Positions 16,872 through 25,332 of a stretch of 64,000 nucleotides of DNA are shown one piece after another. The notes below the pieces were generated by a model that had not been told where the DNA came from, ran no database searches, and was given only the letters and a program-made list of their open reading frames with translations. Within the stretch, counting starts at the first letter, position 1. Each line of letters opens with the position of its first letter. Position numbers and translations under genes: made by a program. The stretch comes from Gayadomonas joobiniege G7 (GTDB taxonomy: Bacteria > Pseudomonadota > Gammaproteobacteria > Enterobacterales > Alteromonadaceae). Location of the stretch: assembly GCF_000300815.1 (NCBI RefSeq), contig NZ_AMRX01000006.1, forward strand, positions 496,001-560,000. Direction: 5' to 3'.

Positions 16872-17861
16872 TTAGTTTGTCTTGAGCTTTCCAACGGACT
16901 CTTGGATTCGGGATTTGAGGTCGGGCTCATCAAACCTATTTATCCAAACTTTATAATCTTCGGGTGATTTGCGGGCAAGGGCTTGCGCTGCTGCATAAAT
17001 GGCCATGTGGCGGCTTTCTGGATTGGTAATTTTAGCTGCCCAGTTTAAAACTTTTTGTGGATTTTGATCTTTGTATTGATGAACGTATTTATTTAATACT
17101 CGGTCGTATGCGGGGCGATAGGCTTGGATGTTTATATAGTCGAGTAAGGCTTCTGGATCTTTTTGTAGCCATTGATCTAAAGCGCCAAATAGCAGTGATT
17201 CTTTATTTGGTAAGTTTTCTGTGCTGATTATTGAATCTATCACCCAGGCCGGATCGTTAGAGTTTAATGTCATTTGTCGGCCAACGGCCGGTGTTGCTTT
17301 TAACGCGATTGTCGAATGTTCTGTTTGGCTGATAAAGTCTATTAATGAGGTTGCGCCTAGGTGACTGGCATGTTGGCTCAATAAACCAGCTGCTACGTCT
17401 TCGTATATAAAATGCGCGTCTGAATTCATAAACAATTTTAAACGTTCAATGGTATCAAAAATGTCTGGATATTGGGCATAGTGTTCGGCTAAGAGGCGGG
17501 CCACTCGGCGCCCACTAAATTGCAAATAATTTAGGTTTTTTAACGCCTGTAGCGCGGCGTGTTCATCGTCAGCTAAGAGCTCTTGTAGCGTTTTAAGTAA
17601 CTGGTTATCGTTTTGGCTGTTGGCCAACTGTTGCAAAAATATCTGTGATTTAGTGGCTGCAATTGTATTTTGCGTTGCCGGTTGAGTGTCTGTATTTGAG
17701 TCTGCTGCCGGTTCTTTAGTTAATTTTTTAGTTTGTAATGGTAGGCTCTTATCGGTATGTGCCAGTTGTTTATTCTGGATATTATTTGTTTGATATAAAT
17801 AAACAATGATGGCAAGCAACAGTATAATTAAGATAACTTTAATGATGTTTTGTTTGTTCAT
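16872..17861 (-). CDS. Hypothetical membrane-anchored helical protein
   Basis: I do not recognise this 329-residue protein. It has one N-terminal transmembrane helix (about 7-24, IIKVILIILLLAIIVYLY), then a polar linker of about 50 residues rich in Thr, Asn and Gln, then a domain of short amphipathic helices (LLKTLQELLADDEHAALQALKNL; QWLQKDPEALLDYIN; KVLNWAAKI) resembling a helical-repeat scaffold. The domain would be periplasmic. It lies downstream of the agarase/beta-helix pair on the same strand with a 66-nt gap, so it may be cotranscribed. No catalytic motif is evident. Confidence 0.75.
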   Translation of the reverse strand: MNKQNIIKVILIILLLAIIVYLYQTNNIQNKQLAHTDKSLPLQTKKLTKEPAADSNTDTQPATQNTIAATKSQIFLQQLANSQNDNQLLKTLQELLADDEHAALQALKNLNYLQFSGRRVARLLAEHYAQYPDIFDTIERLKLFMNSDAHFIYEDVAAGLLSQHASHLGATSLIDFISQTEHSTIALKATPAVGRQMTLNSNDPAWVIDSIISTENLPNKESLLFGALDQWLQKDPEALLDYINIQAYRPAYDRVLNKYVHQYKDQNPQKVLNWAAKITNPESRHMAIYAAAQALARKSPEDYKVWINRFDEPDLKSRIQESVGKLKTN

Positions 17862-17927
17862 GGCGATTTAGATCTTATCGTTTGGCATAAAACAAGAAGC
17901 AGCACTTGGCTGCTTCTTAGCGGGTGG

Positions 17928-19334
17928 TTAAGGCTGACCCCATCCGTAATAAAATTTGGCCCACTTATCTCCAGTGGTCCAAAAATCATTGTTTGCTTCT
18001 GTACCCCAAAGTTTGTGGTTTGCATCTGCTTGCGAAATACCAACGGTTCTTACATATACGGGTAAGTTAACGCCGGCACCCAGTGCGACTTCTTCGTCTT
18101 GAAAACGCCAGTCCTGAATATTGTTTCCGACCAATTGGTTAGATGGAAAACCCATATATTTATTTTGTTTTGCTAGCACAGTTTTAATAGCCCCCTGTGT
18201 TTTATGACCAAAACTTGCAGATATATGGCTTGAATCAGTGACTATTTCACCATCAACTTTATATATGTTGATGTCGTTGTCGATAATGTTGATATCGCTG
18301 GAGCCAGCTTCGAAGTGGATCATATTGATGTAGTTTTTACGGTATCGCCCGCCTTTAAAACTGTTACCCTGGCCGACTTTGCCAATAAATACATTTTTAA
18401 CTCGGTTAAAACCAACGTTGAAAGTGGATAGGGCGTCAAAGTTGTTGTTTAACACTTCGCTATCTAAAAAGTCTATTGGTCCGGGCCCATTGCTTGGATC
18501 TGCTGTGTGCGCGTAATTGCCGTAGTCAAAGGTAAATCCTCGTGCCGAGCAAAAGTTTTTTGCTTTCCATTGGTAGGCAACTATGTGGTTGTTTGCAATG
18601 AGCATCTTGCTATCAAGCGCAGTATCGCTGGGGTAGGCACTCGAGCTTTCTGCGCTATTGATAATGCCTCTACCACCCGTAAGAGTGCTATTGGTTAGCG
18701 TTAAACCATGGGGGAGTTTGTCTCTGTCGTAGTTAATGACGACGTTCACTTTATCCACTTTAACATCGTCTACGGTCAAGTTTTTACCGGCACCCACGCT
18801 GATCCCCATTTCGACACCCGTTGCAACACGGGTGCCTTCACCATCAACACTCGAAACGTTATTTTTTAATAATGGCCAGTGACTGGCAGTAAGGTGGATA
18901 TTTTTAAAACTCACGTCGTCTACATTCACTCTGAAAATAGATGAGTTTGGCGCGCTTGGATCAATTTTAGTGCTGTCGGTGACTGGGTTCATGTCGTTCC
19001 AGTCGGTCGGTGCAGTCGTGGTGTAATTAGCGTGTGTTTTGGTAAAGGTACGCATACCAGAAGCATCGTCTATGCCAAGAATCGTTAACCCTTTTGTATT
19101 GATGACCAGGTTGGCAGAAGTTGTTAGTGTTTGATCAAAATTAATTGTGCCGTATGTGCCAGCGGCGTTTTGAGCATTGTTAAATTCACCCCAGCTTAAA
19201 ACACCGTCTGCGCCGCTATAGCTACTGATATTTACCGTAGCTGCTTGCACAGAAGCTGCAACCATAGACAAGGATGAAAATACAACTGCTGCCAAAATAG
19301 ATTTTTGTCTGCTTGAGCCTTTTGAATGATTCAT
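17928..19334 (-). CDS. Secreted beta-helix protein, possible polysaccharide lyase or hydrolase
   Basis: The 468-residue protein has a signal peptide (about residues 1-31, ending VQA before ATVNISSY). The body is rich in short beta-strands with Asn turns (VDDVSFKNIHL, VDDVKVDKVNVVINYD, MLIANNHIVAYQ, DSEVLNNNFDALSTFNVGFNRVKNVFIG, NIIDNDINIYK), which is the pattern of a right-handed parallel beta-helix. This fold includes pectate lyase-like lyases and iota-carrageenases; I could not match it to one family. It begins 13 nt after the stop of the beta-agarase gene, so the two are very likely coexpressed and act on the same or an associated algal polysaccharide. The start ATG follows AAGGATTAAAAA. 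Confidence 0.83.
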   Translation of the reverse strand: MNHSKGSSRQKSILAAVVFSSLSMVAASVQAATVNISSYSGADGVLSWGEFNNAQNAAGTYGTINFDQTLTTSANLVINTKGLTILGIDDASGMRTFTKTHANYTTTAPTDWNDMNPVTDSTKIDPSAPNSSIFRVNVDDVSFKNIHLTASHWPLLKNNVSSVDGEGTRVATGVEMGISVGAGKNLTVDDVKVDKVNVVINYDRDKLPHGLTLTNSTLTGGRGIINSAESSSAYPSDTALDSKMLIANNHIVAYQWKAKNFCSARGFTFDYGNYAHTADPSNGPGPIDFLDSEVLNNNFDALSTFNVGFNRVKNVFIGKVGQGNSFKGGRYRKNYINMIHFEAGSSDINIIDNDINIYKVDGEIVTDSSHISASFGHKTQGAIKTVLAKQNKYMGFPSNQLVGNNIQDWRFQDEEVALGAGVNLPVYVRTVGISQADANHKLWGTEANNDFWTTGDKWAKFYYGWGQP

Positions 19335-19347
19335 TTTTTAATCCTTT

Positions 19348-20673
19348 TTATTGTAAAAACTTAAATCGTTGATTTTGTCCGTTGTAACAACTCCATTGCA
19401 CTATATTTGCGCCATTCGTTGTTGATTTACCGGCTACATCTATGCACTTTCCGGTTATTTTATTGCGGATCTCGAAGTGCTGGTCGCCTTTATCTTGTAA
19501 CGTCCAACGCTGGTTATTATTGGCGCTGTTACAGACCCATTGATGGATCACAGCACCGTCTGCAGAGTTGCCATCTTTAAGTTCTAAACAAAGGTTGCTT
19601 TGCTGAGATTGGATTTGATATTCGTTGTTTCCCAATGCGATAAATTTAAATCTCTGGTTGCTATTTGAAGTACTACAGTTCCATTGCTGGTATTGGCTGC
19701 CGTTGGTCATGGCACCATTGGTCAGATCAATACATTTGCCAGAGTGTTTTGCTTGCAAATTAGTAAAGCCGCTTGGCACTGTGGCAACAGGTTTATATAC
19801 ACGGATCCAGTCAACATACATTTTGTTTTTAGATGGGTTGGCAAGATCCGAATCGCTGGCAACTATGCCCTGATTTGATCGCCATTCGTGATCTTCGGTA
19901 TCTAGGATAATGTAGGTTTCTTGATCCATGTTGTACTGGGACTTGTCCAGAATAGCACCTGTGTAGTCTTTATCTTTCATAACAACCTGTGCCCAAGAAC
20001 CATCAGGCGTTTGTTGTCCGTCTATATAAAAAGTAACGTCGGTTGGACTCTTCCAATAGGCTCCAAAACGATGGAACTGTTCTCGCCAGTAAGTGCCAGT
20101 CGCCGGCTCGTTATGGGTTTGGTCGTTATAGTCACTGATGATGGCGTTGGTTTGCTGATCGCGAAAAAACACATGAAAATTAGTTGACATGTTTTTGGCA
20201 AACCAGGTATCGGATGCGCCGCCATACACCTCTAGAATATCTATTTCGCGCTCATCGTTTTCGCTTAATAACCAAAAGTTTGAAGATAGCTCTAAATTGC
20301 TTACTTTGATTCGGGCTTCTAGATAGACGGGATATTTTATTTTGGTTTTTGAGGTGATCACACCTGCGTTAACTTTATTGGTACCTTGGCGCCGTGACGC
20401 ACTAATAATTAAGTTACCATCGGCTACCCAAGATTCATTGCTTGACCAATGGGTGAGACCGGGGCCACTCCAATTGTTAAAATAGCTGTCATTCCATTTA
20501 CTGGTGAATTGGTTGGGTTTGCCTGTGTAGTTAAATGAATCTGAATATTGAGTTTGCAGTTGCCAAACTTTGCCGGCGCCGGGGGAAGCGGGGATGGGTA
20601 CGTTATCCCAGTCTTCGCTGTGTGCTGTTGTGGTTAAAAGTAATCCTGTTATTAACGCTGATAGATGTTTCAT
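19348..20673 (-). CDS. Secreted GH16 beta-agarase with C-terminal CBM13
   Basis: Hydrolyses beta-1,4 bonds in agar outside the cell or in the periplasm. The frame is open from 20697, but the ATG at 20673 has GGAGG four bases upstream and gives a clean signal peptide (1-19, TTTAHS), so 441 residues are preferred. The GH16 domain (about 20-300) starts WDNVPIPASPGAGKVWQLQ, as in beta-agarases, and has GPGLTHW and SNFWLLSEND. The catalytic motif E143-I-D145-I-L-E148 is the ExDxxE form with nucleophile and acid/base Glu. A ricin-type CBM13 (about 305-441) follows with three QxW-like repeats (QQWNC, HQWVC, VQWSC). A beta-porphyranase is a possible alternative, since it shares the fold. It is the first gene of an operon with the beta-helix protein. 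Confidence 0.94.
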   Translation of the reverse strand: MKHLSALITGLLLTTTAHSEDWDNVPIPASPGAGKVWQLQTQYSDSFNYTGKPNQFTSKWNDSYFNNWSGPGLTHWSSNESWVADGNLIISASRRQGTNKVNAGVITSKTKIKYPVYLEARIKVSNLELSSNFWLLSENDEREIDILEVYGGASDTWFAKNMSTNFHVFFRDQQTNAIISDYNDQTHNEPATGTYWREQFHRFGAYWKSPTDVTFYIDGQQTPDGSWAQVVMKDKDYTGAILDKSQYNMDQETYIILDTEDHEWRSNQGIVASDSDLANPSKNKMYVDWIRVYKPVATVPSGFTNLQAKHSGKCIDLTNGAMTNGSQYQQWNCSTSNSNQRFKFIALGNNEYQIQSQQSNLCLELKDGNSADGAVIHQWVCNSANNNQRWTLQDKGDQHFEIRNKITGKCIDVAGKSTTNGANIVQWSCYNGQNQRFKFLQ

Positions 20674-20819
20674 AAGACCTCCATTGGTTGTTAACAATAT
20701 CTATCAGGGGTAACATTATATTAAAAACAAATTATAAACAACTGTTAACAATAATATTGATAATAAGTTTTATTTTTGTTGCTATATTAGAGTTTTATCC
20801 GTCTCAACTGATTGAATTG

Positions 20820-20925
20820 CCAACATTTTCGCAAACGATAGTGGTGTTTGTTGGGCACAATAATTTCACAAACAATGGTGGTGTTTGCCCATTGTCGGCT
20901 GCACCTATCGATGGAGCCGACCTAC
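20820..20925. repeat. Mosaic repeat: ACAATAATTTC element plus palindrome
   Basis: GGTGTTTGTTGGGCACAATAATTTCACAAACAATGG followed by GTCGGCTGCACC-tatcga-TGGAGCCGACCTAC (20894-20925) is the same two-part mosaic seen at 16717-16800, 24038-24119 and 25370-25453. The palindrome ends in CCTAC, of which CTA (20922-20924) is the reverse complement of the MocR gene's TAG stop. Confidence 0.85.
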
Positions 20926-22313
20926 ATCAGATCTGCCAGTTTTTTTAATGCCTGTAATCGTTCATCTTTATAATCCGATGCAAAACTCAAACGCACAAAG
21001 TGCTTATAGGTATCTGAGATTGAAAATAAATCGCCAGGCGTTAATACAATATTTTGTTGCAGCGCCTGTTTGTATAATTCAACGCTATTTTTGTCGGGCG
21101 CAAGTTCTACCCAAATGCACAAACCACCTTCCGGTATTGTATATTTAAAACTAAAATTCCAATGCGCATTTAATGCATTAATCAGGTTGTTTCTTTGATT
21201 CAATAATTGTTTGTTATATTGGCTAAGATGCCGGCGATAAAAACCTTCGGCCATAAAACTAGCCAGACCTTGCTGCACTGAGTCGCTGCCTGATAGTTGC
21301 ATCAGCATTTTTAATCTTGCTAGCTGATCAGATTTGTTTTCGTGGTATACCCAGCCGACTCTAAGATCTCTTGATAAGGCTTTAGAAAACGAGCCGCATA
21401 ATATGGTACTGCCATGTTTATCAAAGCTCTTTAATGGCGAGACAGTTCGGTAAAAACTCAAATCGCCATAAATATCATCTTCGATAATGGTAAAACCCTG
21501 TTGCTCGGCAAGCTCACACAGTCGTTTTTTGTGTTTATCAGGCATGATAGAGCCAGTGGGCGTATTAAAATTGGGGGTAACAACTAAAGCTTTAATTGGC
21601 CACTTTTTAACTGCCGCTTCAAGATTGTCTGGCAGTATCCCTAGTGTAGGAGACGAGGATATTTCAATTACTTTTAGTTTTAGCTGTTTTAATATTTGCA
21701 GTACTCCATAAAAAGCAGGGCTTTCGATTGCCACTGTATCTCCCGGCTCACAGCAATTTTGCAAGGCTAAAAATAATGCATTTTGGCAGCCATTGCTTAT
21801 GCAGATTTTTGCTGGATCAAGATACAAATTGCGACTGAGGTAATGCAAAGAAATTTGTTGTCTAAGTTGTTCGTTACCCATAGGGTGGGCGTAATGCATT
21901 GCATTTTGGATATTTCGGTTTCTTAGAGATCTATTTATATGGCGGCTTAGTGTGTGCAGATGCGTAAGCTCGTTGGTAACCGCAGCGCTTGGGTAGATAT
22001 CAAACGCCGCGCTTTTTTCCATAATTTGATAAAAAATGTCTGGTACGGTTACAGCTTTTGGTGGACGGGTCTGTTTTGAATGCTGAGGTTGATCACTGTT
22101 ATTAAGTGAACAGACATAAAACCCGGACCTGGCTTTGGCGTAAATCAGGCCTGACGATTCCAGCATGTGCAAAGCTTTTTGAACCGAAACAACCGAACTA
22201 TCAAAGTGTTTGCTAAGGGTTCGAATGGACGGGAGTTTATACCCATGCGGCCAGCTATTGTTTTCGATTTTATTTCTAAAATGTTCGGCTAATTTTTCGT
22301 ACAAAAAAGGCAT
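20922..22313 (-). CDS. MocR-family regulator (GntR helix-turn-helix fused to aminotransferase)
   Basis: The 463 residues comprise an N-terminal GntR-type winged helix (about 1-72: LYEKLAEHFRNKIENNSWPHGYKLPSIRTLSKHF, then SVQKALHMLESSGLIYAK) and a type I PLP-binding aminotransferase domain (about 100-460). The pyridoxal lysine is in GSFSKALSRDLRVGW. ALVVTPNFNTPTGS and EDDIYGDL are cofactor-binding loops. Such proteins use PLP or an amino acid as ligand to control nearby, often divergent, genes. The divergent neighbour is ccoG, an unusual partner. The 114-bp gap between them shows no clear operator to my eye. The target is unknown. Confidence 0.93.
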   Translation of the reverse strand: MPFLYEKLAEHFRNKIENNSWPHGYKLPSIRTLSKHFDSSVVSVQKALHMLESSGLIYAKARSGFYVCSLNNSDQPQHSKQTRPPKAVTVPDIFYQIMEKSAAFDIYPSAAVTNELTHLHTLSRHINRSLRNRNIQNAMHYAHPMGNEQLRQQISLHYLSRNLYLDPAKICISNGCQNALFLALQNCCEPGDTVAIESPAFYGVLQILKQLKLKVIEISSSPTLGILPDNLEAAVKKWPIKALVVTPNFNTPTGSIMPDKHKKRLCELAEQQGFTIIEDDIYGDLSFYRTVSPLKSFDKHGSTILCGSFSKALSRDLRVGWVYHENKSDQLARLKMLMQLSGSDSVQQGLASFMAEGFYRRHLSQYNKQLLNQRNNLINALNAHWNFSFKYTIPEGGLCIWVELAPDKNSVELYKQALQQNIVLTPGDLFSISDTYKHFVRLSFASDYKDERLQALKKLADLM

Positions 22314-22427
22314 GAGCAGTTTTCTATTTTTTAATCTGTGCCTATTATTTTTTATTTTTTTGTATATATCAATATCAGATGGGCGCTTTAAGATCCTTCG
22401 TTAAAAATTGAGCATGAGTTTTTAACA

Positions 22428-23783
22428 ATGACAATACCGAGTCCAGAACAGGTAATACTGACAACGGCAAAAGCGCCAGCAAAAATTTATTTTAGAGAAC
22501 AAAGGGGTATTTTTCAGCGCAATAGGCGTATTTTAGCGTCTATATTAATGCTGATTTTTATTGTGTTTCCTTTTATTAAATATGATGCAAATCAAGCATT
22601 TTTGATTGATGTAGCAGAACAAAAAATACATTTTTTTAATGCCACTTTTTATCCGCAAGATCTCATGTTAGTGACGTTTATATTTGTTTTGGCAGCTTTT
22701 ATTTTGTTTTATGTGTCTAGGATTTATGGTCGGGTTTGGTGTGGTTTTAGCTGCCCGCAAACAATATGGATGTTACTTTTTAATTGGGTAGAGCGGCGTA
22801 TTGAAGGAAGTCACAGTCAAAGCCAGTTGTTAGATAAACAAGCAATGAATTTGAATAAACTTGCTAAAAAGTCGGTAAAACACAGTATTTGGCTGCTGAT
22901 TTCGTTTTTAACAGCAACAACTTTTATGTCGTATTTTGTGCCAGTTGAAACCCTATATGCAAACTTATTTAATTTTGCAGATTACGCATTGGTGCAAGCC
23001 TGGATTTTGTTTTTTGCACTTTGTACATATATTAACGGTGGCTGGATTAAAGAAAAAATGTGTTTGCATATTTGCCCATATGCTAGGTTTCAGTCAGCGA
23101 TTTTTGATAAACATACTAAAGTTGTCACTTATGATGCCAGTCGTGGTGAGCAGCGGGGGCCACGAAAACGTAAACATAATAAACCTGATGGTTTGGGTGA
23201 TTGTGTTGATTGCAAGCTTTGTGTAGATGTGTGTCCAGTGGGTATAGACATACGTAAAGGTTTGCAATATGAGTGCATTAGTTGCGGTTTATGCATAGAT
23301 GCGTGTGACTCTGTCATGTCTAAATTTAATTATTCTAAAGGACTTATCAAATTTAACTGGCAACAGGCACCTAAGCGAGCTGGGTTACGTCATTTGGGGT
23401 ATGGATCTGTTACTTTTATCACGCTATTGATGATGGGGTTATGGTTTGCTGAGCGAACTGAGTTTGAGACTAACGTATTACGTGATAGAAATAAACTGTA
23501 TCGAGAGGACTTTAATGGATTTATCGAAAACACTTATACCATTAAAACTTTAAATAAATCTCAAGATACCAAAGTTTTTAGCTTGCGTCTGGTTGATACT
23601 GACCATTTTAGTTTTGTAAAAATAAAAAACTTTGAGGTATCGCCCGGTGAATATTATACCCAAGTGGTTTCGGTTAAATCCAAAACTCGACAATTGCTCA
23701 CTCCCATTGAATTTAAACTCCAAGATTTAAATTCAAGCGAAGTACAAAGCATACAAACTTCGTTTTATGGGCCAGGGGAGTAG
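22428..23783 (+). CDS. ccoG: CcoG (RdxA/FixG) cytochrome cbb3 oxidase accessory protein
   Basis: An inner membrane iron-sulfur protein needed for cbb3 oxidase assembly, probably in copper reduction. It has 451 residues, with about five membrane helices. CGFSCPQTIWMLLFNWVER near residue 107 is typical. Two [4Fe-4S] ferredoxin motifs follow (CVDCKLCVDVCPVGID and CISCGLCIDACD), with one membrane helix after them and a C-terminal immunoglobulin-like periplasmic part. No ccoNOQP or ccoHIS genes are in the window, so it stands alone. The TAG stop is the start of a TAGGTCGG repeat. Confidence 0.95.
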   Translation: MTIPSPEQVILTTAKAPAKIYFREQRGIFQRNRRILASILMLIFIVFPFIKYDANQAFLIDVAEQKIHFFNATFYPQDLMLVTFIFVLAAFILFYVSRIYGRVWCGFSCPQTIWMLLFNWVERRIEGSHSQSQLLDKQAMNLNKLAKKSVKHSIWLLISFLTATTFMSYFVPVETLYANLFNFADYALVQAWILFFALCTYINGGWIKEKMCLHICPYARFQSAIFDKHTKVVTYDASRGEQRGPRKRKHNKPDGLGDCVDCKLCVDVCPVGIDIRKGLQYECISCGLCIDACDSVMSKFNYSKGLIKFNWQQAPKRAGLRHLGYGSVTFITLLMMGLWFAERTEFETNVLRDRNKLYREDFNGFIENTYTIKTLNKSQDTKVFSLRLVDTDHFSFVKIKNFEVSPGEYYTQVVSVKSKTRQLLTPIEFKLQDLNSSEVQSIQTSFYGPGE

Positions 23784-24119
23784 GTCGGCACCGCGTAGCG
23801 TTGCCGACAATGTGCAAACAATGGCGGTGTTTGGCTAAACTGTGCAATATACCGCTGCGCTGCCGGTGATTTCCTCAAAAAACGCCGTGAACCCATCCGT
23901 GGGGGCTCGACACCGGCTCCCTGCCGGTGACGTTTTTTCGTAAACCCCCGACATCACGTCGAATTTATGCACATTGGCTTGAGGCTTCCTCCGCGTAGGT
24001 CGGCACCGCGTAGCGTTGCCGACAAATGCAAACAATTGCGGTGTTTATGGGGCACAATAATTTCATAAACGATGGTGGTGTTTGCCTGTTGTCGGCTGCA
24101 CCTTCGGTGGAGCCGACCT
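23781..24119. repeat. Intergenic repeats between ccoG and IS110 copy 2
   Basis: In order: a TAGGTCGGCACCGCG/TTGCCGACA palindrome (23781-23809), a fourth copy of the large ATACCGCTGC block (from 23849 to about 24000), another TAGGTCGGC palindrome (23996-24023), the GCACAATAATTTC element (about 24038-24088) and a GTCGGCTGCACC/GGTGGAGCCGAC palindrome (24091-24117). That palindrome is cut by the IS110 element right after GCCGACCT. No gene is supported here. Confidence 0.9.
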
Positions 24120-24307
24120 TGTATCTCTCTGCATTAAGTGGTTAGCTATTACTTAATGCATCCAGAAGTCAGTGAGTTTGTTGCCGACCTGAGCAAATAA
24201 ATGCTGTTTCGTAGATTAAACCCTGACTTCTTTTTCTCAATAAACTGAATGGTATCCAAGCGCACTTTAACGAGTTGACGCTGCATGTGCAAGGGGAGTC
24301 TATAGAG
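24120..24307 (+). ncRNA. Predicted IS110 bridge RNA (leader of copy 2)
   Basis: The 5' hairpin is GCATTAAG (24131-24138) with CTTAATGC (24152-24159). The target-binding loop is closed by AGAAGTCAG (24164-24172) and CTGACTTCT (24223-24231). Within it GCCGACCT (24183-24190) equals the left target, and TCGTAG (24209-24214) is the reverse complement of CTACGA, the right target. In the donor segment ATGGTATCC (24249-24257) equals the element's right end (25324-25332), and GTGCAAGG (24287-24294) pairs, with one G-T wobble, with CCTTGTAT at the left junction. All four guides required by the bridge-RNA model of IS621 are therefore present in the expected order. The central dinucleotide would be CT. 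Expression is not shown. Confidence 0.78.
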
Positions 24308-25296
24308 ATGATGTACTTTACTGGCATCGATATTAGTAAAAATAAAATTGACGTTTGTTGGCTTAGAGACGCTCACAAAGGAAAGAAAAAATCCAAAGTA
24401 TTAAAAAATAATGCTGATGGCCATCAAGCATTGGCTAAATGGCTGTTAGACAACATTAAAGCTAAACCTGAGCAGGTTATCGTGACTCTTGAACCGACCG
24501 GTGTTTATCATGAAGCCTTGATGTACTTTTTATATGATCACGGATTTAAGCTTTACCTTGTGAATTCAGGGTACGCAAAAAAGTATGCACAGGCGATTAA
24601 CCTAACGCATAAGACGGATAAATCTGATGCATTTATGCTCGCCAATTACGGTTGTGCTCAGCAGGGGAAAATAGAATTCTGGAAGCCAGAGCCCATTGAA
24701 GTACGGGAGCTTAACGCACTGCTGAGACGATTAGATGCGCTAGAAGCCGACTACAAGAGAGAATTAAATCGTCTAGATTCCAGTGAGTTTGGCTTGTCTT
24801 CTGAGCGGGTTGTAATGTCTTTAAAAGACATGATCCAAGCGCTAGAAGCAGAAATAAAGAAGCTTACAGAAGACATAGATGATCATATTAACAGAAACCC
24901 GGAATTAAAAAATAACCGAAAGCTTTTAGGAAGTATTCCAGGTATTGGCTCGGCGTTCTATCGAGAGAGCTAACATATCTCTTTGCATCTAAAACCTTTA
25001 AAAATGCTAAGGAAGTCGGTGCATATCTAGGTTTAATCCCCAAATTAAACGAATCAGGTAAGCTAAAAGGCCGCACGACTTTAAGTAAGGCTGGTCCCTC
25101 TCGTATTCGCGCAAAACTATATATGGCCGCGATAGTCGCAGGTCAATTCAATCACAGCATAAAGGCGCAAAAGAGTCGGCTATTGGCGAAAGGAAAAACA
25201 AAAATGCAGGCTTTAGGTGCAGCGATGCGCAAACTGGCACAAATGTGTTTTGGAGTGATCAAAAATCAAACCGAATATCAGCCTCAAGTCACTTAA
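24308..25296 (+). pseudogene. IS110-family transposase, frameshifted
   Basis: The N-terminal part reads MMYFTGIDISKNKID onward from ATG 24308, with DEDD-type motifs GIDISK, LEPTG and KTDKSDA and a long coiled-coil region (about residues 140-205). After SIPGIGSA (about 24954) the frame breaks and stops at 24973. The other frame continues with LSRELTYLFASKTF, GAYLGLIPKLNESGKLKG and the serine-containing Tnp_IS116 domain to TAA at 25294-25296. A one-base deletion explains it; repaired length would be about 329 residues. IS110 elements are not known to need frameshifting, so this copy is most likely dead unless copy 1 supplies transposase. Confidence 0.93.
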
Positions 25297-25332
25297 ATCT
25301 CGACTTGAAGCTGGTTGTGAGAGATGGTATCC

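Larger units (their letters stand above)
24120..25331 (+). mobile_element. IS110-family insertion sequence, copy 2 (complete, transposase frameshifted)
   Basis: About 1,212 bp. The left end TGTATCTC starts at 24120 directly after GCCGAC-CT (24112-24119). The right end ATGGTATC ends at 25331 and is followed by C and ACGATATTC. The right flank resembles what follows the same palindrome at 16796-16830 (ACATTATTCGTGCATG versus ACGATATTCATGCATT), so the boundaries rest on comparison with an uninterrupted copy. Expected right junction is CT-ACGA; one T seems lost. There are no terminal inverted repeats, as is usual for IS110. Order: leader RNA region, transposase, short tail. Confidence 0.9.

Noticed and set aside
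24149..24376. 75-codon frame antisense to the IS110 leader
   Set aside because: The same frame is in copy 1 because the DNA is the same; it is explained by the structured leader RNA region, and no start signal is seen.
1..25331. Composite transposon bounded by the two IS110 copies
   Set aside because: IS110 elements are not known to mobilise DNA between copies as a unit, the two insertions have different target variants, and one transposase is broken.
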